Source: Cytobacillus firmus
Lineage (GTDB): Bacteria; Bacillota; Bacilli; Bacillales; Cytobacillaceae
Assembly (NCBI RefSeq): GCF_023715565.1
Contig: NZ_JAMBOJ010000027.1
Coordinates: 1-64,000 of the forward strand
Direction: 5' to 3'
Length of the DNA: 64,000 nt
Shown here piece after piece: positions 36,774 to 44,719 of this stretch (position 1 is its first letter; the number at the start of each line of letters is the position of its first letter). The position numbers and the translations under genes are program-made. A model generated the notes under the pieces. That model made no database searches. It was not told the DNA's origin and saw only the letters and a list, made by a program, of their open reading frames with translations.

Positions 36774-37502
36774 ATGATTGGACTTATCATTACTCAAATT
36801 TCTGTAATCCTGCTCTTCCTGATTCTGGGATGGGCCGTACGATTCAAAAAAGCTTACTGGCTCATTTCCGGTTTCGCCTCGCGTTCTGAGAACGAAAAAG
36901 AACAATTAATTAACAGTGGTTATCCGCAAAAAACCGGCAGCCTGCTAATTGGCACTGCTATCGGGATGCTGGTGCTTCTGCCTTTATCATTTACCGGATT
37001 CAGATTTGCAATGGAAGTGCAATTCGGCTTTATGATGATTGTTTTACTTGGGGGATTCATCTATTTATCGAGATATGAAGTGCCGGCTAAAAGAAAACGA
37101 AGTTATATTATTGCTCTCATTATTTTTATAGTAACCCTTGTCCCCCTCATTTACCTGACTGTCTCCAGCCATAAAGGCTATGAAATGGCCTTAGCAGAGA
37201 ATTCATTTGAAATCTCCGGAATGTACGGAGACGAATGGGATTATCGGGATATTCAGTCTGTTCATTTATTAGAGAAGATGCCTGAGGTAACCTGGAAGCA
37301 GAATGGAATCGGCCTTCCCACCCTTTCACAGGGGCATTTTAAAGTGACTGGCTATGGTAGCAGCTTATTATTCATCCAGAAAGGACATACGCCGATTCTG
37401 TACATTGAACTTAAAGATGAGCAGATCTTTATTAATAGCAAAAATCCCGCAGACACTGAGAGCTGGTATAAGGTTATGAAAGAAGAAGCGGATATCAAAT
37501 AA
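36774..37502 (+). CDS. Membrane protein with bacterial PH-like C-terminal domain (DUF3784-like N-terminus)
   Basis: 242 aa. Membrane segments about 5-22, 62-80, 86-103 and 113-132. The cytoplasmic or external tail (about 140-242, with SFEISGMYGDEWDYRDIQSV and GHFKVTGYGSSLLFI) resembles the small PH-like domain seen in Bacillus membrane proteins. The N-terminal part (AYWLISGFASRSENEKEQL) is like DUF3784. Role unknown; an ECF promoter suggests an envelope-stress function. I start at the ATG after AAGGAGG at 36774. Confidence 0.68.
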   Translation: MIGLIITQISVILLFLILGWAVRFKKAYWLISGFASRSENEKEQLINSGYPQKTGSLLIGTAIGMLVLLPLSFTGFRFAMEVQFGFMMIVLLGGFIYLSRYEVPAKRKRSYIIALIIFIVTLVPLIYLTVSSHKGYEMALAENSFEISGMYGDEWDYRDIQSVHLLEKMPEVTWKQNGIGLPTLSQGHFKVTGYGSSLLFIQKGHTPILYIELKDEQIFINSKNPADTESWYKVMKEEADIK

Positions 37503-37581
37503 GCCACAAGGTATAATCCCGGCATTTTAATTGAACCTACAATAGGGTACTCTTATTAAAAACAGGAGGTAACTCATAAAG

Positions 37582-38538
37582 GTGTCATATTTACTTTTAA
37601 TTGTTGGATTTGCTTTATTGATTGCAGGGGCAAACTTTTTTGTGGATGGCGCTTCAAAAATTGCAGGGTTTCTAAAGATTTCCCCGCTGCTGGTCGGGCT
37701 GACAATCGTTGCATTTGGAACAAGTTCACCTGAAGCCACTGTCAGCATTCTCGCTGCACTAGATGGAAATGCCGATGTGGCTATAGGAAATGTTGTGGGC
37801 AGTAATATCTTTAACATCACGCTGGTGGTCGGTGTGACCGCCATGATTTTCCCTTTAAAAGTCGAAAGTGCAACCATCCGCAAGGAGATTCCCTTTACTT
37901 TGCTTGCCACTGCCGCTCTTATGATCTTCATCAGTGATCAATATCTTGATTCTATCAGCAGTAATGTGGTTTCACGCAGTGATGGCATTGTGCTGCTGCT
38001 CATATTTGCCGTATTCATGTACTACTTATTTGAGGTGGCCCGCGAGAGCCGAAGCAGCACGAAGTCTGCTCCTGTCAAAACAAGTACCGCCCAATGGACA
38101 AAGCAAAGTCTTTTGACGATTGCCGGATTGGCTGCCATTATTTTTGGCGGTGACCTGGTTGTTGGAAGCAGTACAGAGATTGCCTTTACTTTGGGGATGA
38201 GTGAAACATTGGTCGGCTTAACGATTGTTGCTATCGGGACATCTCTGCCGGAACTGGTGACCTCTGTCGCTGCTGCCATAAAAAAAGAGAGTGAAATTGC
38301 TTTAGGAAATATCGTAGGAAGCAATATCTTTAACATCCTTTTCGTCCTTGGGGCATCTGCTGCCATATCCCCACTTCCTGTGGACCCTAAAATGTTCATC
38401 GATATTACAATCTTAATTTTAATTACATTCGTGCTCCTTATCTTTTCAAGAAGCCATTATGCCATCGGAAAATATGAAGGGGGTTTTCTCGCAGCCTCTT
38501 ACATTATTTATTTAATTTATATCATAATGCGAAATTAA
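37582..38538 (+). CDS. Sodium/calcium exchanger family protein (YrbG-like)
   Basis: 318 aa CaCA antiporter with ten membrane segments in two inverted halves. The alpha-1 repeat reads GLTIVAFGTSSPEATVSI and VVGSNIFNITLVVG (about 47-85); the alpha-2 repeat reads GLTIVAIGTSLPELVTSV and IVGSNIFNILFVLG (about 212-258). The conserved acidic Glu of each repeat is present. Exchanges calcium for sodium or protons at the membrane. GTG start; AGGAGG lies about 12 bases upstream, a slightly long gap. Confidence 0.92.
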   Translation: MSYLLLIVGFALLIAGANFFVDGASKIAGFLKISPLLVGLTIVAFGTSSPEATVSILAALDGNADVAIGNVVGSNIFNITLVVGVTAMIFPLKVESATIRKEIPFTLLATAALMIFISDQYLDSISSNVVSRSDGIVLLLIFAVFMYYLFEVARESRSSTKSAPVKTSTAQWTKQSLLTIAGLAAIIFGGDLVVGSSTEIAFTLGMSETLVGLTIVAIGTSLPELVTSVAAAIKKESEIALGNIVGSNIFNILFVLGASAAISPLPVDPKMFIDITILILITFVLLIFSRSHYAIGKYEGGFLAASYIIYLIYIIMRN

Positions 38539-38539
38539 T

Positions 38540-38572
38540 GCGAGCGCCGGTCCTTTAGGAGCGGCGCTTCTT
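38540..38572. terminator. Bidirectional terminator
   Basis: GCGCCGGTCC, TTTA, GGAGCGGCGC followed by TTCTTTTT; between converging exchanger and MFS genes. Confidence 0.85.
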
Positions 38573-38573
38573 T

Positions 38574-39797
38574 TTAAGCGGATGTTGTTTCTGAAAAATA
38601 CTGCTCCTTCCCCGGCTTTAATAGCTGCAAGCAGACATATAGAGAAAGAAGTAAATTCAGGAATGCTAAAATGATTATTGTATAGCGGAGCGGAAACAGA
38701 TCACCCAGAACACCAATAACGATAAGCAAGATAATCTGCGTAAAGCTTTGAATGACACCGATTACGCTGGTCATTCTTCCCATTATTTCAACAGGCACGT
38801 TATTTTGGTAAAAGGTTTGATATCCCGCACTTGAAAAGGCATTAAAAATGCCGAGTACAGTAAATCCAGTAACAACCATCATAAAGGAGTCTGCCAATGC
38901 ATAAATCAGATAGCCTGCCGCCACCAAAAACATGCCAGATCCCATGAGCTGCTTGATGCTAAGCATTTTTGAAACGATGGTGATAAAGAGAGCTCCCACC
39001 GCAAAGGCGATTCCCGTGATACTGACAAGGAAACTATAATCCGCTTCTGTCAGCCCAACAACATCCTGGATAAAAACAACTTCCTGGGAATCCATTGCGA
39101 GAGAAAACAAACCGAATGCCATGAAGCATCCGTAGACAGAGATTATAAAAGCCTCTCTCCTGCCAAACGCAATGACCTGCTTCCAATCATCCCGGAGCGT
39201 TTCATAGGCTGACGTTTTGATTGCAGCCTCCGCCAAATCTTTATCCGTGTCCGGCAGCAGCCAGATGATGACAGATGAAAAGATAAAAGAAGCCGCATTT
39301 AGGAAGATGGCTGCTTCAATGGTTCCAATAAGGAATAAGCCGCCGGCGATAGCTGGTCCTACGATGAAAGCGCCTGAAGTCACAAGGCTGTTGATGGAAT
39401 TAAACCTTTTTCTGCTTTCGATCGGCACCAGCTTGGTTATATACGTGGCGGAAGCCGGCATAAAAAGGGCTTTCGCTATGCTGTTCAGAAATAGGACTGC
39501 ATAAATGAAGCTGATGCTTCCTAGAAACGGTATCAGCGCTACACCTAGTGCCCTAGCCACATCCGTCCAAATCATGATGCTCTTTTTATTCTTCCGGTCA
39601 ATCATGCCCCCGCTCCATGAATTGGTTAAAACGGAAGTGATTGGGCCGATAATCCATAAGCCTGCCACAGCGGCAGCCGATTTAGTCATTTCATATACAA
39701 TTAAATTAATTGCAATCAGGTAAATAAAATCTCCCAATCTGGATATTCCAATTCCCGTCAGCAGTAATGATGATATTTTCCAATTAAATGGTTTCAT
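38574..39797 (-). CDS. MFS transporter (MFS_3/enterobactin-exporter-like group)
   Basis: 407 aa with 12 hydrophobic segments. Motif A region reads GGMIDRKNKKSIMI (about 63-76). The MDSQEVVFIQDVVGL stretch in the middle loop and LGIFNAFSSAGYQTFYQNNVP are typical of the MFS_3 group that includes Bacillus efflux proteins such as YfiS. Substrate unknown. Ribosome site AGGTGA before ATG. Confidence 0.8.
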   Translation of the reverse strand: MKPFNWKISSLLLTGIGISRLGDFIYLIAINLIVYEMTKSAAAVAGLWIIGPITSVLTNSWSGGMIDRKNKKSIMIWTDVARALGVALIPFLGSISFIYAVLFLNSIAKALFMPASATYITKLVPIESRKRFNSINSLVTSGAFIVGPAIAGGLFLIGTIEAAIFLNAASFIFSSVIIWLLPDTDKDLAEAAIKTSAYETLRDDWKQVIAFGRREAFIISVYGCFMAFGLFSLAMDSQEVVFIQDVVGLTEADYSFLVSITGIAFAVGALFITIVSKMLSIKQLMGSGMFLVAAGYLIYALADSFMMVVTGFTVLGIFNAFSSAGYQTFYQNNVPVEIMGRMTSVIGVIQSFTQIILLIVIGVLGDLFPLRYTIIILAFLNLLLSLYVCLQLLKPGKEQYFSETTSA

Positions 39798-39847
39798 AGA
39801 TCACCTGGTTATAGTTAGAATTTTCCCAATTATTAGTATAACATAAA

Positions 39848-39876
39848 AAAATGCTCCAGAGAATCTCTAGAGCATT
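39848..39876 (-). terminator. Terminator of the heme-copper reductase unit
   Basis: Minus strand AATGCTCTAGAGA, TTC, TCTGGAGCATT then seven T. Confidence 0.85.
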
Positions 39877-39882
39877 CAGCAA

Positions 39883-41349
39883 TCAGCCAGCAGCTGAGTT
39901 TTTATTGTAAGGAACTTTCGTGTGGACGTTCCTTAACCCTGCAAAAAACCTTGCGGTGAAGATGATCGCAGCCAGAACGATAAAGATTCCGCTGACAGCG
40001 CCTACCTGGTCGGATAGTACCCATTGTGGCAAGTGCTCTGCCCATCTCCTTGGTGCACTGATTCCGCCTGCATAAAGGAAAGAGCCCACCAGACCCGTAA
40101 AAAACGCAAAGTAGAGCGCAATGGTGAATGTATCGATTCCCCTGTGCCGCTGATTGCCTTCGGTTTTATTGAAATAATACATAAATCCGATAATCATGGC
40201 GACTACCCCCATTCCCATATATGTATGGAAATGTCCCGGAACCCATTTGGTGTTATGCATCACATGATTTACAACAATGGTTGCATCAATGATGGCCGGA
40301 ATGGCTCCTGCCACCCAACCGAACATGGAAAGGAAAAACAGGCTTGAGGCAAAGTCCCATTTCATACGCGAGCGGTAGACAATCATCATTGCTCCGTAGG
40401 CCGTAACGACCATAACAGGCAAGCCGTTAGCATAGGAAAACACTTGCCCAATAATGAGCATCCATTTTGGTACTGCAAAGTCCATCAACAAATGGTGCGT
40501 ATAAATCATTAAGGTAAAAAGTGTGGAGCAGTTCCAAGCGATTAAAAAGACCTTGTTAGCTTTCCACGGACGTTTTGTATATTCTGACAGGACCTCATAA
40601 ACGGCAATTACAGCCATATAGATGGTACAGTTGGCAAAGATATGGCCAAACACATAGGTAAGGTGCTTGGCAAGCAGCGGATCTATCGTAATGGCCGGAT
40701 TGATAATATTCACCAATGATGCGGTCAGCACCGTGGCACCTGCCAGCAGTGCAGTCGAGTTGGTGATGATAACCATTGCTGTCGCCACGACAGCAGCAGG
40801 CGGCCCGTATCCTTTCTTCCCCCTGAAAATGATATCCCATCCGAGCGCCTTTCCGAGGCCTCCATAAACTGCTGTCAGTCTAGCAGCCAAATACATGTAC
40901 AGAAGCAAAAAGCCCATGCCGAGAATCAGCATGCCAGATAAGAAGAATTCTGCCCCTGCTGCCCCGTACAGTTTGGCTGACTGGGCAGGAAGCGGATATA
41001 AAAACGTCCATCCATCTGAAAAGTCAAAGACAAAAACGGCGATGAGAACCATCGTGACTCCGGTTAAAAAAAGGACAAAATTTGCAATGAGGATTACAGG
41101 GTTAAGCTTTACGTATTTAGACAGGAAGTACCATAGTATGGCCGTTCCGCCCAATGCTGCGATGCCAACCATGCCTGTACCGTGTGCTGTCATGATTTTA
41201 TAGAACCATTGCGGTGTAATGCTGATCATTCCCCCCTGATTCATCAGCATGATAACCCCAAAGATCATCATGAGAATCAAAACGAGTGCAGTCACAGCCA
41301 GATGCCAAATCACTGCTTTCCTGGCTAATGGGTGAATGACTTCATTCAT
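39883..41349 (-). CDS. Heme-copper reductase subunit I, probable nitric oxide reductase rather than oxidase
   Basis: 488 aa, about 12 membrane segments, B-family-like (ba3/bo3) heme-copper protein. Ligands visible: low-spin heme His55 (TAHGTGM) and His375, high-spin heme His373 (PGHFHTYMG), copper-site His236 (FGHIFAN), His285 and His286 (THH). In oxygen reductases of this family the residue four after the first copper His is the cross-linked Tyr (HPxVY); here it is Asn240. That loss is known from NO reductase groups derived from B-family oxidases, so the usual label of cytochrome oxidase is doubtful. Start ATG overlaps the subunit II stop by 8 bases, behind GGAAGGGGGG. Confidence 0.8.
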   Translation of the reverse strand: MNEVIHPLARKAVIWHLAVTALVLILMMIFGVIMLMNQGGMISITPQWFYKIMTAHGTGMVGIAALGGTAILWYFLSKYVKLNPVILIANFVLFLTGVTMVLIAVFVFDFSDGWTFLYPLPAQSAKLYGAAGAEFFLSGMLILGMGFLLLYMYLAARLTAVYGGLGKALGWDIIFRGKKGYGPPAAVVATAMVIITNSTALLAGATVLTASLVNIINPAITIDPLLAKHLTYVFGHIFANCTIYMAVIAVYEVLSEYTKRPWKANKVFLIAWNCSTLFTLMIYTHHLLMDFAVPKWMLIIGQVFSYANGLPVMVVTAYGAMMIVYRSRMKWDFASSLFFLSMFGWVAGAIPAIIDATIVVNHVMHNTKWVPGHFHTYMGMGVVAMIIGFMYYFNKTEGNQRHRGIDTFTIALYFAFFTGLVGSFLYAGGISAPRRWAEHLPQWVLSDQVGAVSGIFIVLAAIIFTARFFAGLRNVHTKVPYNKNSAAG

Positions 41350-41893
41350 CAGATGCCCCCCCTTCCGATTCGACAACAATTTCTTTTACCATCACATGGT
41401 GGCCGGTTGAACAATATTCAAGACATAAAATCTGATAAGTTCCAGGCTCTATAAATGTATAAAAAACGGTATTTGTATATTCAGGCATTGCCTGAGTCTG
41501 TGCCACAAGCTCCATTTTTTCATTATATAAGCCGAAACCGTGGGTAACATCAGATGACGTCACATCAAATTGGACTTGGTCCCCAACTTTGAACCTTTCC
41601 TCACTCATCTCCCACGCATATTGGATTCCTGTTACCTTCACTACCTTCGTTTCACTAAACCCTTCCGCTTCTGCCTGATTGCTGTCATACGGCAGCCTGC
41701 CAAGCGTCATAACAGAGGCAAAAGCCATAATGGCAATAAGTCCGAGAAAATAGAATTTCCTGATTTTATATCCTTTTTTCTGAATGGCGCTATATTCACC
41801 GCTGCGCTTGGATTCACCGTAAACAAACGCAAAAGCCAAGGCCAGCAGGAAAACAAAGAAAACAGTCGCATACATTGCGATAAGCTGATACAT
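41342..41893 (-). CDS. Heme-copper reductase subunit II with CuA site
   Basis: 183 aa. Two membrane segments (about 4-24 and 46-64), then an outside cupredoxin domain. CuA ligands are complete: His in SDVTHGFG, and CLEYCSTGHHVM giving Cys-x3-Cys-x3-His-x2-Met. It takes electrons from a cytochrome c or similar donor and passes them to subunit I. ATG chosen after GGGAGGGG; a longer reading begins at a TTG in the ribosome site. Two-gene unit with subunit I. CuA also occurs in the CuANOR enzyme of Bacillus azotoformans, so it does not argue against NO reduction. Confidence 0.88.
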   Translation of the reverse strand: MYQLIAMYATVFFVFLLALAFAFVYGESKRSGEYSAIQKKGYKIRKFYFLGLIAIMAFASVMTLGRLPYDSNQAEAEGFSETKVVKVTGIQYAWEMSEERFKVGDQVQFDVTSSDVTHGFGLYNEKMELVAQTQAMPEYTNTVFYTFIEPGTYQILCLEYCSTGHHVMVKEIVVESEGGASDE

Positions 41894-42096
41894 TTCTACC
41901 CCTCCCAAAAAATATTCAAAAATCCCCCAAACCCTATTTTATGGAAGCTTAAAAATTATTTCGGTGATATATGTCCTATTTGATGTTTTTTTTACATTTC
42001 ATATGAGAATATCCCTCAAATTTATTTTTAGCCGCATAATTACTTGCCATATATTTAATGCTAAAAGAAGCAACATGAGAAGAAAGGGGATTGCAT

Positions 42097-43611
42097 GTGA
42101 AGAAAAGCTTAATGGTTTTCTATATATCTGCCGGAATTTTATTATTGCTTGTTTTTTTCGGTGTGTTTGCTCCTGATTCACTGGAGAACGTTACAGCCAA
42201 TGTGCAGGCTTTTATCACCGATAAATTCGGCTGGTATTATTTAATTCTTGTTTCGTTTATTGTCATTGTTTGTTTATATTTCTTAATCAGCCCTTTAGGA
42301 AGAATCAAGCTTGGGAAGCAGGAGGATAAACCTGAATTTTCCCGGCCAACCTGGTTTGCAATGCTGTTCAGCGCCGGGATGGGAATCGGGCTGGTTTTCT
42401 GGGGTGCAGCCGAGCCGATTTATCATTATGCAGTCGGATCTCCAACCGGCGGTGCAGTCGGGACGGACGAAGCTATCAAGAATGCGATGAGATATACGTA
42501 CTTCCATTGGGGTATCCATGCATGGGCGATTTATGGAATTGTTGCGCTTGTGCTGGCGTACTTTAATTTCCGCCATGGGGAACCCGGTTTAATCAGTGCC
42601 ACCTTAAAGCCCATATTGGGAGACCGTACACAGGGGGTTACTGGAAAAGTCATTGATATCCTATCAGTAGTAGCAACTGTTATTGGTGTAGCAACGACAC
42701 TTGGGTTTGGAGCTGTGCAGATAAATGGGGGATTGTCCTATTTATATGGCATTCCTGTCAATTTCACAGTGCAGTTTATCATTGTCGTGATCGTTACCGT
42801 CCTGTTTGTCGTATCAGCTCTTTCGGGATTGGGGAAAGGCATCAAAATTTTGAGCAATGCGAATATGATTCTTGCGGCTGTTCTATTTGTTCTGGCGTTC
42901 TTTCTTGGACCGTCATTATTTATACTGAATCTATTCACCAATACACTCGGAAGCTATCTTCAATATTTACCCGGCATGAGCCTCAGGATTGCCCCTCTGA
43001 ATCCGGAGGTCAGGGAATGGATTAATGGCTGGACGATTTTTTACTGGGCGTGGTGGATTGCCTGGGCACCGTTCGTTGGCATTTTCATTGCCCGTGTTTC
43101 AAAAGGGAGAACGATCCGGGAATTTGTCTTTGGGGTTCTGCTTGTTCCGTCACTCATCGGCTTCATCTGGTTTGCCACTTTTGGGGGAACAGCCATTATG
43201 CAGGAGCATCAGGGCATAGCGAAGATCTCTGAATTGGCTACTGAGGAAGCATTGTTTGGCGTATTCTCCAACCTTCCGATGGGTACGGTTTTGTCAATCA
43301 TCGCCATCCTGCTTATTTGCACATTTTTTATTACCTCTGCCGACTCCGGCACCTATGTTCTGGGAATGATGACGACAAATGGCTCACATCACCCAGGCAA
43401 CAAGATTAAATTGGTGTGGGGAATATTGCTTGCTGCCATTTCGTTGGTCCTGCTCTATTCCGGCGGACTGCAGGCTCTGCAGAATACAATGATTGCAGCC
43501 GCTCTTCCCTTTTCCGTTATTATGGCTTTAATGACCTTCAGTCTGATCAAGGCTCTGCAGAAAGAAGCGAAGGAGCTTGGAATTGGGAGGATTCCGAAGA
43601 AGAAAGTATAG
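42097..43611 (+). CDS. BCCT-family betaine/choline/carnitine transporter (OpuD-like)
   Basis: 504 aa, 12 membrane segments. Family signature in segments 4 and 8: WGIHAWAIYGIVALVLAYFN and GWTIFYWAWWIAWAPFVG; also GMGIGLVFWGAAEPIYH. Sodium-coupled uptake of a compatible solute, most likely glycine betaine. The start is GTG at 42097, seven bases after AAAGGGG; the TTG two codons upstream is too close to that site. No osmosensing C-terminal extension is evident (short tail ending RIPKKKV). Confidence 0.92.
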   Translation: MKKSLMVFYISAGILLLLVFFGVFAPDSLENVTANVQAFITDKFGWYYLILVSFIVIVCLYFLISPLGRIKLGKQEDKPEFSRPTWFAMLFSAGMGIGLVFWGAAEPIYHYAVGSPTGGAVGTDEAIKNAMRYTYFHWGIHAWAIYGIVALVLAYFNFRHGEPGLISATLKPILGDRTQGVTGKVIDILSVVATVIGVATTLGFGAVQINGGLSYLYGIPVNFTVQFIIVVIVTVLFVVSALSGLGKGIKILSNANMILAAVLFVLAFFLGPSLFILNLFTNTLGSYLQYLPGMSLRIAPLNPEVREWINGWTIFYWAWWIAWAPFVGIFIARVSKGRTIREFVFGVLLVPSLIGFIWFATFGGTAIMQEHQGIAKISELATEEALFGVFSNLPMGTVLSIIAILLICTFFITSADSGTYVLGMMTTNGSHHPGNKIKLVWGILLAAISLVLLYSGGLQALQNTMIAAALPFSVIMALMTFSLIKALQKEAKELGIGRIPKKKV

Positions 43612-43627
43612 ACGTAATTTTTAGTTG

Positions 43628-44491
43628 TTATTTTACCGGAATCCATATCTCTGAATAATAATCCAGACTGGATGCATCACCTGCTGTATAGACCTCCAGT
43701 TCAGGTGCAGCAGCATGTTCATAGCCGCTTGATGGAAACCATTCCGAGAAGATTTTTTTCCAGGTGTTTTGCATGGCATACGGTATGGCGCCATGTACTT
43801 CGAACACCGCCCATTTGGAAGCAGGGACTTGCAGGCACTCGAAGCTGTCAGGTTTGTCGCCTTTAAAGCTTGCGGCAATCCAGTAGTCCATGCTGTCAGG
43901 CTTCTGACTGCGGTTATCAACACACACGCCTAGAAGACCTTTGATATCTCCATTATTCAGCTTGAACAGCTTATCAGAGGTTCCATTACTGTTCACTTCA
44001 TCCCACATTTTCGGGATGCCGGCCAGATTGTCTTCATTAATTAGACTGAATTCTTTCCTGATACCGGCTACTTGAAAAGCTTCTTTTTCGACAATGGCAT
44101 ATTGCATTGGTTCTGCCCCTTTCAGACTCACCTGGATTCTCAGGCGGTTATAGGATTTCAGCTTTCCGGATAAGTTTCTGGCTTCAGTTGGATTCATGCC
44201 ATGCTGTCTGCGAAAAGCCTTTGTAAAAGCTTCGGGAGTGTCATAGCCATATTTGTAGGCGAGGTCAATCACTTTGATATCATTACAAACCAGGTCCTGT
44301 GCGGCGAGTGTTAATCTTCTTCCCCGGATATATTCGCCTACCGGCATATCTGTCAAAATGGCGAACGTGCGCTGAAAATGAAATACGGAGGAGTTCGCTG
44401 CCTCCGCAGCTCTCTTGACTGAAAAATCCTCATTCAGCAAATGCTCCTCTATATAATCAATAGCCTTCTGCAGCGATTCAATCCATGACAT
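43628..44491 (-). CDS. AraC-family regulator with GyrI-like effector domain
   Basis: 287 aa. Residues 1-105 hold two helix-turn-helix units (FSVKRAAEAANSSVFHFQRTF and VIDLAYKYGYDTPEAFTKAFRRQHG). Residues 125-287 are a GyrI/Rob-like ligand-binding domain (FQVAGIRKEFS, WAVFEVHGAIPYAMQNTWKKI, LEVYTAGDAS). Overall like B. subtilis YdeE. Activators of this build respond to small drugs or lipophilic cations. Convergent with the BCCT gene; target unknown. Confidence 0.87.
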   Translation of the reverse strand: MSWIESLQKAIDYIEEHLLNEDFSVKRAAEAANSSVFHFQRTFAILTDMPVGEYIRGRRLTLAAQDLVCNDIKVIDLAYKYGYDTPEAFTKAFRRQHGMNPTEARNLSGKLKSYNRLRIQVSLKGAEPMQYAIVEKEAFQVAGIRKEFSLINEDNLAGIPKMWDEVNSNGTSDKLFKLNNGDIKGLLGVCVDNRSQKPDSMDYWIAASFKGDKPDSFECLQVPASKWAVFEVHGAIPYAMQNTWKKIFSEWFPSSGYEHAAAPELEVYTAGDASSLDYYSEIWIPVK

Positions 44492-44683
44492 TACTGATCA
44501 CTCCCTTATGTATATCCTATCTTTATCTCATTTTGGCTGCCTGTCATTTTTTGCTTTGTTTTGGCAGGCGGATATTAAATTATTCTGATTTTAGGCGGAG
44601 AATACCTGCTGAATGGAAAATTTCAGATGCGGTTTTTATTGGTCAGTATCAGCATCATTTCGGCGATTTAAAAGATCATATAA

Positions 44684-44716
44684 AAGCCAGCGCCCATTAA
44701 CAGGCAGCTGGCTTCG
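44684..44716 (-). terminator. Terminator after the catalase gene
   Basis: Minus strand AAGCCAGCTGCC, loop, GGGCGCTGGCTTTTATA. Confidence 0.75.
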
Positions 44717-44719
44717 ACT

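Noticed and set aside
44492-44700. Plus-strand reading frame of 71 codons between AraC and catalase genes
   Set aside because: No ribosome site, odd composition, and it overlaps the AraC start and catalase terminator; probably chance.
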